From contig JAPLQE010000084.1 in assembly GCA_026399835.1 (NCBI GenBank), positions 48,008-112,007 on the forward strand: a DNA stretch of 64,000 bases, given 5' to 3'. This document shows positions 45,956 through 53,545 of this stretch, piece by piece. Below the pieces are notes generated by a model. It saw only the letters and a list, made by a program, of their open reading frames with translations. It did no database searches and had not been told where the DNA came from. Every line of letters begins with the position of its first letter. The stretch's first letter is position 1. Position numbers and translations under genes: made by a program. This DNA comes from Burkholderiales bacterium (GTDB lineage: Bacteria > Pseudomonadota > Gammaproteobacteria > Burkholderiales > Burkholderiaceae_E).

Positions 45956-46759
45956 TTACTTGCCCGTCCAGTTCGGCGCGCGCTTCTCGACGAAGGCGGC
46001 CCGGCCTTCGCGCGCATCCTCGGTCAGCGCCAGCGTCATGATCTGCGACTCGAGGTACGAGATCGCCTGCTCGAAGCTCATGTCGAAGGCGGCGCGCATC
46101 ATCGCCTTGCCGCGCCGGTTCGCGGTCGGCGACTTGTCGGCGATGCGCGCCACCAGCCACTCGGTCTTCGCGTCGAGCTCGGCCGCCGGCACCACGTGGT
46201 TGACCAGGCCGATGCGCTCGGCGCGATGCGCGTCGATCGGCTCGCCGGTCAGGCACAGCTCGGCGAGCCAGCGCGGCCCGATCAGGTGCTGCAGCACCGA
46301 CAGCACCTGCGCGGGGAACACGCCGATCTTCACCTCGGGCAGGCCGAAGCTCGCATGGTCGGCGGAGACCGCGACGTCGCACATCCCGAACAGCCCCATG
46401 CCGCCGGCCAGGCAGTGCCCGTTGATGCGCGCGACCATCGGCACCGGACAGGCCCAGGCCTGGCGCAGCAGGTCGGCGTACTCGAGGTGCGGGCGCGAGG
46501 GGTCGAACTGGAACGAGCCGGAGTGCTTGGACAGGTCGGCGCCGGCGCAGAACGCCTGCTCGCCCGCGCCGGTGATCACCACCACGCGGATCGTGTCGTC
46601 CCCCGCGGCCTCGGCGAGGCCCGCCGAGAGGCCGGCGAGCACGGCGGGGGAGATCGCGTTGCGGCGCGCGGGCCGGTCGATGGTCAGCCACAGCGCGTGG
46701 CCGCGTCGCTCGCGGCGCAGCTCGGGGGCGGCTGGCGCGGCGGTGTCGGTGCTGCTCAT
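45956..46759 (-). CDS. Enoyl-CoA hydratase/isomerase (internal start within the fusion)
   Basis: From ATG 46759, preceded by GAGGAGACC, a complete 267-residue crotonase-fold protein is encoded: GAGEQAFCAGADLSKHSG, INGHCLAGGMGLFGMCDVAV, FGLPEVKIGVFPAQVLSVL and an oxyanion-hole Gly in GGMGL. The acidic residues that position water are in the LPEVKIG region. Normal length and a normal N-terminus suggest that this was once, and perhaps still is, a separate protein; the upstream CoA-transferase frame reads straight into it. Confidence 0.8.
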   Translation of the reverse strand: MSSTDTAAPAAPELRRERRGHALWLTIDRPARRNAISPAVLAGLSAGLAEAAGDDTIRVVVITGAGEQAFCAGADLSKHSGSFQFDPSRPHLEYADLLRQAWACPVPMVARINGHCLAGGMGLFGMCDVAVSADHASFGLPEVKIGVFPAQVLSVLQHLIGPRWLAELCLTGEPIDAHRAERIGLVNHVVPAAELDAKTEWLVARIADKSPTANRRGKAMMRAAFDMSFEQAISYLESQIMTLALTEDAREGRAAFVEKRAPNWTGK

Positions 46760-48091
46760 CGGGGGTCTCCTCGCGGTCGTGTCGTCGGTGTCTCGTGTCT
46801 TCGCGGTCGTGTGCCGCCGTCGGCTCGCCGCGGCCCTAGCCGCTGCTGCTGCTGCCGCTCTGCTGCTGCCGCCGCTGCCGCCGCCGCTGTTTCCGCCGCC
46901 ATCCGCCGCGACCGCCGCCCCGCTCGCGACGAGCGCCGCGATCGCCGCCTCGTCGAGCCCCGCCTCGCGCAGCACCTCGACCGTGTGCTCGCCGAGCCTG
47001 GGTGCGGGGCCCGCGGCGCGCGCCGGCGCGCCGTCGAGGAAGCCGGGCGAGGCGAGCATGCGCAGCGGGCCCTCGCTCGGATGCTCGACGCGGGCGATCG
47101 CGCCGCTGGCCTCGAGCATGGGGTCGTCGGCGACCTCGTCCACCGTCGCCACGCGGAACGCCGGGATGCCCTGCTCGCGGCACAGCGCGAGCCAGTCGTC
47201 GACGCTGCGGGTGGCCGCGGCCTCGCCGACCCGCGCGTACAGCCACTGGATGTGGCGGTTGCGCTCGACCGGATCGACCACCCGCGGGTCGTCCGCCATC
47301 GCCGGGTCGCCGACCGCCGCGAAGAACGCCTTCCACTGCGGCTGCGTGTACGGCGTCATCGTCAGCCAGCCGTCCGCGGCCCGGTACAGGCGCCGGCCCT
47401 CGGCGGTCACGCGGCGATAGCCGGCGGGCCCGGTCGCCGGCTCGAAGGTCCGGCCCTGCAGGTGCTCGAGCAGCACGAAGCCGGCGAGCGTGTCGTACAT
47501 CGGCACGTCGACGACGCCGCCGCGGCCGGTGCGCAGGCGGCGCACCAGCGCGGCGAGCATCGCGCCGGCGAGTGCCATGCCGGCGGTCTTGTCGGCGATC
47601 AGCGAGGGCACGAAGCGCGGCGTGCCGTCGGCGTCGGCGTTGAGCGCGGCCAGCCCCGAGGCGACCTGGATCGAGTCGTCGATCGCCGGCGCGTGCGCGA
47701 GCGGCGAGCCCTCGTGGAAGCCGCTGGCGGTGCAGTAGACGATCGACGGATTGATCGCCAGCACGTCGGCGCTCGCCAGCCCCAGCCGCGCGATCGGGCC
47801 GCGGCGCACGTTGTGGACGAAGAGGTCTGCGCCGGCGAGCAGGCGACGCATCGCGTCGCGGCCCGCGGGCTGCGCGAGGTCGAGCGCGACCGAGCGCTTG
47901 CCGCGGTTCAGGTTCAGGAAGATCGCGCCCATGCCGCGATGGCGGGCAACGCCCGCGTGGCGCAGCGTGTCGCCCTCGGGCGGCTCGACCTTGATGACGT
48001 CGGCGCCCCAGTCGGCGAGCGCCTGCGTCGCCACCGGCCCGAAGACGATGCCGGTCATGTCGATCACGCGGATGCCTTCGAGCGGCGCCAC
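45956..48091 (-). CDS. CaiB/BaiF CoA-transferase fused in frame to enoyl-CoA hydratase
   Basis: A single 712-codon frame. Residues 1-395 are a class III (CaiB/BaiF) CoA-transferase: VAPLEGIRVIDMTGIVFGPV, EPPEGDTLRHAGVARHRGMG, FLNLNRGKRSVALDLAQPAG, then the catalytic-Asp region and GLAALNADADGTPRFV. Residues ~395-444 are a Gly/Ser/Ala/Arg-rich linker encoded by GCC/GCT/GGC repeats. Residues ~445-711 are an enoyl-CoA hydratase/isomerase. The start is GTG 48091 with GGGAGGGAC 3-8 bases before it. There is no stop between the two domains. An internal ribosome site before ATG 46759 may also give free hydratase. The pairing suggests CoA transfer followed by hydration in acid catabolism. Confidence 0.75.
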   Translation of the reverse strand: MAPLEGIRVIDMTGIVFGPVATQALADWGADVIKVEPPEGDTLRHAGVARHRGMGAIFLNLNRGKRSVALDLAQPAGRDAMRRLLAGADLFVHNVRRGPIARLGLASADVLAINPSIVYCTASGFHEGSPLAHAPAIDDSIQVASGLAALNADADGTPRFVPSLIADKTAGMALAGAMLAALVRRLRTGRGGVVDVPMYDTLAGFVLLEHLQGRTFEPATGPAGYRRVTAEGRRLYRAADGWLTMTPYTQPQWKAFFAAVGDPAMADDPRVVDPVERNRHIQWLYARVGEAAATRSVDDWLALCREQGIPAFRVATVDEVADDPMLEASGAIARVEHPSEGPLRMLASPGFLDGAPARAAGPAPRLGEHTVEVLREAGLDEAAIAALVASGAAVAADGGGNSGGGSGGSSRAAAAAAARAAASRRRHTTAKTRDTDDTTARRPPMSSTDTAAPAAPELRRERRGHALWLTIDRPARRNAISPAVLAGLSAGLAEAAGDDTIRVVVITGAGEQAFCAGADLSKHSGSFQFDPSRPHLEYADLLRQAWACPVPMVARINGHCLAGGMGLFGMCDVAVSADHASFGLPEVKIGVFPAQVLSVLQHLIGPRWLAELCLTGEPIDAHRAERIGLVNHVVPAAELDAKTEWLVARIADKSPTANRRGKAMMRAAFDMSFEQAISYLESQIMTLALTEDAREGRAAFVEKRAPNWTGK

Positions 48092-48268
48092 GGTGTCCCT
48101 CCCCTCGTCCGATTGTGCCAGCCGCGGCGGCCGCACGGCGCGCGCCGTTCCGATCCGCCCCCGCCCGGTCCCCGCCCGGTCCCCTCGATGCCCGCGGGGT
48201 CGGGCCCCCGGATGTCACACTGCGCGCCGGCGCCCGTCGGGCGCATCGTCGGTCGAGGAGAGCGGAAC

Positions 48269-49054
48269 GTGCAGATCGAGCTGAAGGGGCGCATCGCGCT
48301 GGTCACGGGTGCCAGCAAGGGAATCGGGCTGGCCTGCGCACGGGCGTTCGCGCAGGCGGGCGCGACCGTGGTCGCCGTCGCACGCGATGCGGCGCGGCTC
48401 GAGGCGGCACGCTCGGCGCTGGCCGCCGACGGGCTGTCGATCCGGGTCATCGCCGCCGACCTCTCCGACGCGGCGCAGGCCGAGGCGATGGTCGCCCGCG
48501 TCGAGCGCGAGGTCGGACCGATCGAGGTGCTGCTGAACTCGGCCGGTGCCGCCAAGCGCTTCGCGCCCGCCGAGCTCGGTGCGGCCGCGTTCCACCAGGG
48601 CATGGACGCGAAGTACTTCAGCACGATCCACGTGCTCGAACCGGTGACCCGCGCGATGGCCGCGCGCGGCCGCGGCGCGGTGGTCAACGTGATCGGGCAG
48701 GGCGGTCGCATGGCCTCGCCGATGCACATCCCGGGCGGCTCGGCCAATGCCGCGCTGATGCTCGCCACCGTCGGCTTCGCGCGGGCGTTCGCCGGCAAGG
48801 GCGTGCGGGTCAACGGCATCAACCCCGGCCTCACGCGCACCGACCGTGTCGAGGAGGGCCTGGCCGTGACCGCGCGTGCGAGCGGCCGCAGCCGCGACGA
48901 GGCGCTCGCCGACGAGCTCGCCCGCATCCCGATGGGACGCATGGGCGAGCCCGAGGAGGTCGCGGCGGTGGCGCTATTCCTCGCGTCGGATGCGGCCAGC
49001 TACGTGTCGGGCGCGATCATCCCGATGGACGGCTGCTCGGCGTCCGTTCCCTGA
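48269..49054 (+). CDS. SDR-fold protein lacking the catalytic Tyr-Lys pair
   Basis: 261 residues from GTG 48269 behind GAGGAGAG. The NAD(P) loop TGASKGIG (13-20), the LNSAGAAKRF loop and a terminal YVSGAIIPMDGCS show a complete Rossmann fold. Where YxxxK should be (about residues 150-164) it reads SPMHIPGGSANAALM, so both the catalytic Tyr and Lys are absent. A divergent subgroup of SDRs with this GGxxNAAL pattern exists. It may bind cofactor without classical catalysis. Divergent from the CoA-transferase fusion with 177 bases between; probably part of the same pathway. Confidence 0.85.
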   Translation: MQIELKGRIALVTGASKGIGLACARAFAQAGATVVAVARDAARLEAARSALAADGLSIRVIAADLSDAAQAEAMVARVEREVGPIEVLLNSAGAAKRFAPAELGAAAFHQGMDAKYFSTIHVLEPVTRAMAARGRGAVVNVIGQGGRMASPMHIPGGSANAALMLATVGFARAFAGKGVRVNGINPGLTRTDRVEEGLAVTARASGRSRDEALADELARIPMGRMGEPEEVAAVALFLASDAASYVSGAIIPMDGCSASVP

Positions 49055-49072
49055 GCCCCGGCGAAGGCGCGA

Positions 49073-49348
49073 TCAGTGAGGCCGCGGGCCGCCCGTCTCG
49101 AGCATCGTCCGGATGCGCTCGGCCTCGCCGCGGCGCAGCCGGATCGCCGCGAGCGTGCCCGGCCGGTCGCGCAGGTTCAGCTTGAGCAGGCCCGCGGGGT
49201 CGAGCGACAGCCCGGGCTCCTCGGACCAGACGAACTCGATCTCGTGGAGCTCGAAGGACACCGAGACCACGCCTCCGATCACGCAGGACGTGCCGTCGGT
49301 CATCACGGTCACGTCCGGATTCAGCTCGATGTGCCAGGGAACACTCAT
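49073..49348 (-). CDS. Small hypothetical protein (91 residues)
   Basis: ATG 49348 with AAGGAG 8-13 bases upstream. Beta-strand-like first half (WHIELNPDVTVMTDGTSCVI, GGVVSVSFELHEIEFVWSEE) and a charged helical end (RRGEAERIRTMLETG). No known domain recognised. The coding frame is supported by codon bias and ribosome site. It converges on the SDR (18-base gap) and is divergent from the sigma factor gene. Confidence 0.65.
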   Translation of the reverse strand: MSVPWHIELNPDVTVMTDGTSCVIGGVVSVSFELHEIEFVWSEEPGLSLDPAGLLKLNLRDRPGTLAAIRLRRGEAERIRTMLETGGPRPH

Positions 49349-49424
49349 CGCCGACTCCTTCGCCGCGGTTGCGGCGTGCCGCACGGTGGAATGACCGTGC
49401 AGGGGTCGAGACGCGCCGTCCGGC

Positions 49425-49455
49425 GCGAAGTTGCGCGCGCGGCATGCAACTTCGC
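49425..49455. promoter_or_regulatory. Perfect 10-bp hairpin in the sigma-factor leader
   Basis: GCGAAGTTGC (49425-49434) and GCAACTTCGC (49446-49455) pair perfectly around an 11-base loop, 27 bases before the sigma factor ATG. It could be an operator, an mRNA control hairpin or an attenuator for the sigma/anti-sigma unit. A GGAAT/GTC-like ECF promoter candidate lies just upstream at about 49388-49408. Confidence 0.55.
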
Positions 49456-49482
49456 AGCGGGGCGGGCGTCTTTCCTCGTGTC

Positions 49483-50160
49483 ATGCGAGCCTCGATCTTG
49501 AGCCCAGCGCCTCCCGCCGCCCCGCCCGGCGACGCCGATGCGCCGCGTCCCGTCCCCGCCGTCCCCGCCGCTGCGTCGGTCGACGCCGAGCTGGTCGCGC
49601 GCGCCTGTGCCGGCGAGGCGATCGCCTTCGAGCTGCTGGTGGTCAAGTACCAGCGCCGCGCCGCCGCGGAGATCCGCCGGGTGGTGTACGACGCCGCGAT
49701 CGTCGAGGAACTGACGCAGGATGCGTTCATGCGGGCCTACGACGGACTGCCCGACCTGCAGGACCGGGACCGGTTCTGGCCGTGGCTGCGCACGATCAGC
49801 CGCAACGTCGCCAGCAGCTATCTTCGCAGCGGCCAGAACCGGCTCGACGATCGGCCGGCCGACCCCGATGCGGACTCGACGGTCGCCGCGTTCGAGCAGC
49901 ACACCTCGCACGGCAGCGTCGAGGACGAGCTCGCCGCGCGCCAGCTCTTCGAGGCGCTGCGCCACGCCGTCGGCGCGCTGCCCGAGCGCCAGCGCGACGC
50001 GATCCTGATGCGCGAGATCGAGGGGCTCGACTACCGTTCGATCGCCGCCACCATGGGCCTGCCGGTCAATACCGTCAAGAGCCTGATCTTCCGCGGCCGC
50101 GACGCCATCGCCGCCGCGATCCGCCCCATGCTCCAACCGACCCGCTCGCGCCGCTGGTGA
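49483..50160 (+). CDS. rpoE: RpoE-like ECF RNA polymerase sigma factor
   Basis: 225 residues from ATG 49483. The first ~25 residues are Pro/Ala-rich. Sigma region 2 is LVARACAGEAIAFELLVVKY with VEELTQDAFMRAYDGLPDL and FWPWLRTISRNVASSYL; region 4 is ALPERQRDAILMREIEGLDY followed by RSIAATMGLPVNTVKSLIFRGRD. The FELLVxKYQRR and ISRNxAxxYL patterns are those of RpoE. It should direct an envelope- or oxidative-stress regulon. The next gene is its likely anti-sigma, 17 bases downstream. Confidence 0.9.
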   Translation: MRASILSPAPPAAPPGDADAPRPVPAVPAAASVDAELVARACAGEAIAFELLVVKYQRRAAAEIRRVVYDAAIVEELTQDAFMRAYDGLPDLQDRDRFWPWLRTISRNVASSYLRSGQNRLDDRPADPDADSTVAAFEQHTSHGSVEDELAARQLFEALRHAVGALPERQRDAILMREIEGLDYRSIAATMGLPVNTVKSLIFRGRDAIAAAIRPMLQPTRSRRW

Positions 50161-50177
50161 GCGACCGAGCGCACGCA

Positions 50178-50405
50178 ATGAACGACGAGATCCTGTCCGC
50201 CTTCCTCGACGACGAACTGCCGCCGGACCGTGTCGCCGCGCTGCTCGAGGCCCTGCAGGAAGGCGCGCCGGGCTCGGCCGAGCTCCGCGACCGCCTCACC
50301 GTGATGCAGCTCATCAAGGACGCCGTGAGTGGCGTCGAGGCCCCCGACGACGGCTTCACGCTGCGCATCCTCGCGCGGCTGCGCGCGCAACGCCCTCGAC
50401 CTTGA
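50178..50405 (+). CDS. Short RseA-like anti-sigma factor (cytoplasmic domain only)
   Basis: 75 residues: NDEILSAFLDDELPPDRVAA, LLEALQEGAPGSAELRDRL, TVMQLIKDAVSGV and a basic C-terminus. The ExLSAFLDDEL start and the small helical bundle are those of RseA-type anti-sigma domains that clamp the sigma factor. Normal RseA proteins continue with a transmembrane helix and periplasmic domain; both are absent. It therefore would be soluble, or a truncated relic. Position just downstream of rpoE supports the assignment. Confidence 0.7.
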   Translation: MNDEILSAFLDDELPPDRVAALLEALQEGAPGSAELRDRLTVMQLIKDAVSGVEAPDDGFTLRILARLRAQRPRP

Positions 50406-50522
50406 GTCACGGCCAAGCTGCCCCCTGCGGGCAGCGGGACCGGTCCGGATGGGTGAGCGCGCCGGGGAGGCCCGCCCGAGCGGCTTGTCCGTCGGCATGG
50501 CCGTGGTGTACGTTGGGCCACG

Positions 50523-51188
50523 ATGACACTGCTGGAGCTCTTCGATCCGCAGCCTGCGGCTGGCCGTGCGCCGGCAGCGCCGGTCGTTCCCGTGATCGTG
50601 CTCGACGACGCGCGGCACGCGGTGCCGCTGGCACGGGCCTGCATGGCCGGCGGCATCGAGGTGCTCGAGGTCACGCTGCGCACGCCCGCCGGGCTCGAGG
50701 CGATCCGCCGGATCGCGGCCGAGGTGCCCGATGCCTGGGTCGGCGCCGGCACGGTGACCGCTGTCGCGGACGTCGCGCGGGTCGCGGCGGCCGGGGCCCG
50801 CTTCGCGGTGTCGCCCGGCTTCGATCGCGCCGTGGTCGCCGCCGCGCGCGACCACGGGCTGCCGCTGATGCCCGGTGTGATGACGCCCTCCGAAGTGATG
50901 GCCGCCATGGCCGATGGCTTCGAGCTGCTCAAGTTCTTCCCGGCCGGCGCGGCCGGCGGCATGCCGATGCTCAAGGCGCTCGCCGGCCCGTTCCCCGCGC
51001 TGCGCTTCTGCCCCACCGGCGGCATCGACGCGCGCAGCGCGCCCGAGTACCTCGCGCTGCCCAACGTGGTGGCGGTCGGCGGCTCGTGGCTGACGCCCGC
51101 CTCGGCCATCGCCCGCGAGGACTGGGCTGCGGTCACGACGCTGGCGCGTGCGGCGGCCGCGCTCCGGACGGCGAGGCGCATGTCTTGA
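50523..51188 (+). CDS. eda: KDPG/2-keto-3-deoxy-6-phosphogluconate aldolase
   Basis: 221 residues, TIM barrel. The catalytic Schiff-base lysine is in FELLKFFPAGAAGG and the general acid/base Glu in GIEVLEVTLRTPAGLEAI; the phosphate-binding GGIDARSA loop follows. It splits KDPG to pyruvate and glyceraldehyde-3-phosphate in the Entner-Doudoroff pathway. The stop overlaps the TTG start of the response regulator (TTGA), which is an unusual partner; no edd or glucokinase is nearby. Confidence 0.93.
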   Translation: MTLLELFDPQPAAGRAPAAPVVPVIVLDDARHAVPLARACMAGGIEVLEVTLRTPAGLEAIRRIAAEVPDAWVGAGTVTAVADVARVAAAGARFAVSPGFDRAVVAAARDHGLPLMPGVMTPSEVMAAMADGFELLKFFPAGAAGGMPMLKALAGPFPALRFCPTGGIDARSAPEYLALPNVVAVGGSWLTPASAIAREDWAAVTTLARAAAALRTARRMS

Positions 51189-51820
51189 TCGTGAGCGCCG
51201 TCGTGCTCGTCGTCGACGACCACCCGGTCGTGCCGCTCGCCCTGCGCTCGCTGATCGAGGGCCGCTTCCCGGGCGTGCGCGCGCTGCAGGCCGCGAGCCT
51301 GCGCCAGGCCAAGGTCATGTATCACGACGAGCCCCGGCTCGTGGCCACCGTGCTCGACCTGCGCCTGCCCGACGTGGCCGGCCTCGAGGGCATCAGCGAG
51401 CTGCGGGCGCTGCGGCCCGAGGTGCCGATCGTCGTCTTCACCGGCCTCGACAGCGAGCCGCTGCGGCGCAGCGCCGCGGCGCTCGGCGCGGCCGCGCTGG
51501 TCTGCAAGAACGAGAACGCGACCACCCTGCTCGATCGCCTCGGGCCGCTGCTCGTCGAGCGGCTCGGCGTCCTCAACGGGCACCTCGATCCGATCGCCGC
51601 GCCGAGCCGTCCCGATCCGGTCGACCTCTCGCCGCGCCAGCAGCAGATGTGGCAGGCGATCGCCGAGGGCATGTCCAACGGCGAGATCGCCGAGCGCTAC
51701 GGCATCAGCCTCAACACGACGAAGGCGCACGTGCGCGAGCTGCTGCAGCGGCTCGGCGTGCGCAATCGCACCGAGGCCGCGACGATGTACTACCGCGCAC
51801 GCCAGGGCCGCGCCGACTGA
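51185..51820 (+). CDS. NarL/LuxR-family response regulator
   Basis: 211 residues from TTG 51185 overlapping the eda stop (a GTG at 51191 is an alternative). The receiver domain has the acidic pair in VVLVVDDHPVV, the phospho-acceptor Asp in VLDLRLPDVAG, Thr in VVFTGLDSEP and Lys in LVCKNENA. The C-terminal LuxR HTH is LSPRQQQMWQAIAEGMSNGE, IAERYGISLNTTKAHVRELL. No sensor kinase is adjacent, so it is an orphan in this window. Coupling to eda hints at carbon-source control, but this is inference. Confidence 0.9.
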   Translation: MIVSAVVLVVDDHPVVPLALRSLIEGRFPGVRALQAASLRQAKVMYHDEPRLVATVLDLRLPDVAGLEGISELRALRPEVPIVVFTGLDSEPLRRSAAALGAAALVCKNENATTLLDRLGPLLVERLGVLNGHLDPIAAPSRPDPVDLSPRQQQMWQAIAEGMSNGEIAERYGISLNTTKAHVRELLQRLGVRNRTEAATMYYRARQGRAD

Positions 51821-51869
51821 TCCCGGGGCCTTGCCGCGGCGCGATGGCGCGCCGGGCTACCATCGTGCG

Positions 51870-52625
51870 ATGACCGTTCCCGCCTCCGGCCCGCCGCTGC
51901 TGTCCCTGCGCGGCGTCGGCATGCGCTTTCCCAACGGCGTGCGGGCGCTCGACGGCTTCGACCTCGACGTCGGCCGCGGCGAGTTCCTGAGCCTGCTCGG
52001 GCCCTCGGGCTGCGGCAAGAGCACCGTGCTGCGGCTGATCGCGGGCCTGGCCCGCGCCACCGACGGCGAGGTCTCGCGGCCGCAGGGCGTGCGCGTCGGC
52101 GTGGTCTTCCAGGAGCCCACGCTGATGCCCTGGGCCGATGCCTTCGACAACGTGCGCCTGCCGATGCGGCTCGCCGGCCGCGGGGCGGGCGAGGTCCGCG
52201 ACGAGGTGATGGCGGTGCTCGCGCGTGTCGGGCTCGCCGACTTCGCGCACGCGTATCCGCGCGAGCTCTCGGGCGGCATGCGCATGCGCGTGTCGATCGC
52301 GCGGGCGCTGGTCACGCGCCCCGGGCTGCTGCTGCTCGACGAGCCCTTCGCGGCCCTCGACGAGATCACCCGCGGTCGGCTCGACGACGACCTGCTCGCG
52401 CTGTGGGGCGAGCAGCGGCTCACGGTGGTGTTCGTCACCCACAGCGTCTACGAGGCGGTCTACCTGTCGACACGGGTCGCGGTGCTCGGCGGGCGCCCCG
52501 GGCGGCTCGTCGAGTCGATCGGGGTCGACGCGCCCCATCCGCGCGACGAGGCCTTTCGCGCGAGCCCGGCCTACGTGGGCACCTGCCTGCGCGCGTCGGC
52601 GGCGCTGAAGGCGGCGATGGCATGA
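51870..52625 (+). CDS. ABC importer ATPase (nitrate/taurine/sulfonate type)
   Basis: 251 residues. Walker A GPSGCGKST, signature LSGGMRMRVSIARALV, Walker B LLLLDEPFAALDE, H-loop FVTHSVYEAVYLS. The Q-loop VGVVFQEPTLMPWADAFDNV is that of the SsuB/TauB/ThiZ importers. It energises uptake with the permease and binding protein that follow. Stop overlaps the permease start by ATGA. Confidence 0.94.
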   Translation: MTVPASGPPLLSLRGVGMRFPNGVRALDGFDLDVGRGEFLSLLGPSGCGKSTVLRLIAGLARATDGEVSRPQGVRVGVVFQEPTLMPWADAFDNVRLPMRLAGRGAGEVRDEVMAVLARVGLADFAHAYPRELSGGMRMRVSIARALVTRPGLLLLDEPFAALDEITRGRLDDDLLALWGEQRLTVVFVTHSVYEAVYLSTRVAVLGGRPGRLVESIGVDAPHPRDEAFRASPAYVGTCLRASAALKAAMA

Positions 52626-53485
52626 GCGCAGCGCGGGACAGGTCGGCAGGGTCCGCGGGTCGGCAGGGCGCCGCCTCTGCGGGTTCGGCCGGGTCCGCGG
52701 GCGCGGTGCGGCGCACGGGCGCCGCGGTCGCGCCGTTCGCCGTGATCGCCCTGCTGCTCCTCGCCTGGGAGGCGACCGTGCGGATCGGCGCGATCCCGCC
52801 GTACATCCTGCCCGCGCCGAGCCTGGTCGCCGCCACGCTGTGGCGCGACCTGCCCTCGCTGCTGCCCTCGCTGTGGTTCACCGTCAAGATCACCGTCGGC
52901 GCGCTGCTGCTCGCGGTGGTGGGCGGCGTGCTGCTCGCCTCGGTGTTCGCGCTGTCGCGCCCGCTCGAGACCGCGCTCTTTCCGCTGGCCATCGTGCTGC
53001 AGGTCACCCCGATCGTCGCGATCGCGCCGCTGATCCTGATCTACGTCGAGTCGACCACCGCGGCGTTGCTCATCTGCGCGTTCATCGTCGCCTTCTTCCC
53101 GATCCTCGCGAACACCGTCGTCGGGCTGCGCTCGGCCGACGCCGGCCTGCGCGACCTGTTCACGCTCTACGAGGCGAGCCGCTGGCAGCGCCTGCGCCTG
53201 CTGCTGGTGCCGAGCGCCTTGCCCTACTTCCTCGCCGGGCTGAGAATCGCCGGGGGCCTGGCGCTGATCGGCGCGGTGGTCGCCGAGTTCGCCGCGGGCG
53301 CCGCCGGCCGCGAGACCGGACTGGCCTCGCGGATCCTCGAGGCCAGCTTCCGCACCGAGATCCCGAAGATGTTCGCAGCGCTCGTGCTCGTCTCGCTGGT
53401 CGGCATCGCGATCTTCGTGGTGTTCGACCTGCTCGCCCGCCGGCTGCTCGGACGCTGGCACGACACCGAGCTGCCGCGCGGCTGA
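52622..53485 (+). CDS. ABC importer permease (SsuC/TauC/ThiX type)
   Basis: 287 residues. The first ~30 are Gly/Ser/Ala-rich; six membrane helices follow (FAVIALLLLAWEATVRIG near the start). The EAA loop is YEASRWQRLRLLLVPSALPYFLAGLRI, which contacts the ATPase. Closely packed after the ATPase and 60 bases before the binding protein gene. Confidence 0.93.
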   Translation: MSAARDRSAGSAGRQGAASAGSAGSAGAVRRTGAAVAPFAVIALLLLAWEATVRIGAIPPYILPAPSLVAATLWRDLPSLLPSLWFTVKITVGALLLAVVGGVLLASVFALSRPLETALFPLAIVLQVTPIVAIAPLILIYVESTTAALLICAFIVAFFPILANTVVGLRSADAGLRDLFTLYEASRWQRLRLLLVPSALPYFLAGLRIAGGLALIGAVVAEFAAGAAGRETGLASRILEASFRTEIPKMFAALVLVSLVGIAIFVVFDLLARRLLGRWHDTELPRG

Positions 53486-53545
53486 CCGCAGGCCCGCCGC
53501 GCCTTCATCGTCTCCTACTTCCTCGTCCCATCGAAGACCACGCCC

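Noticed and set aside
46836..48218. 460-codon minus-strand frame ending in Gly/Ser
   Set aside because: Wrong frame of the CoA-transferase; Arg/Gly/Pro-rich with no motif. It was considered as the true end of the CoA-transferase, but the domain sequence lies in the other frame.
45485..48268. Long plus-strand frame leading into the SDR at 48269
   Set aside because: Antisense to the Bug receptor and CoA-transferase fusion; only the part from GTG 48269 is protein-like and has a ribosome site.
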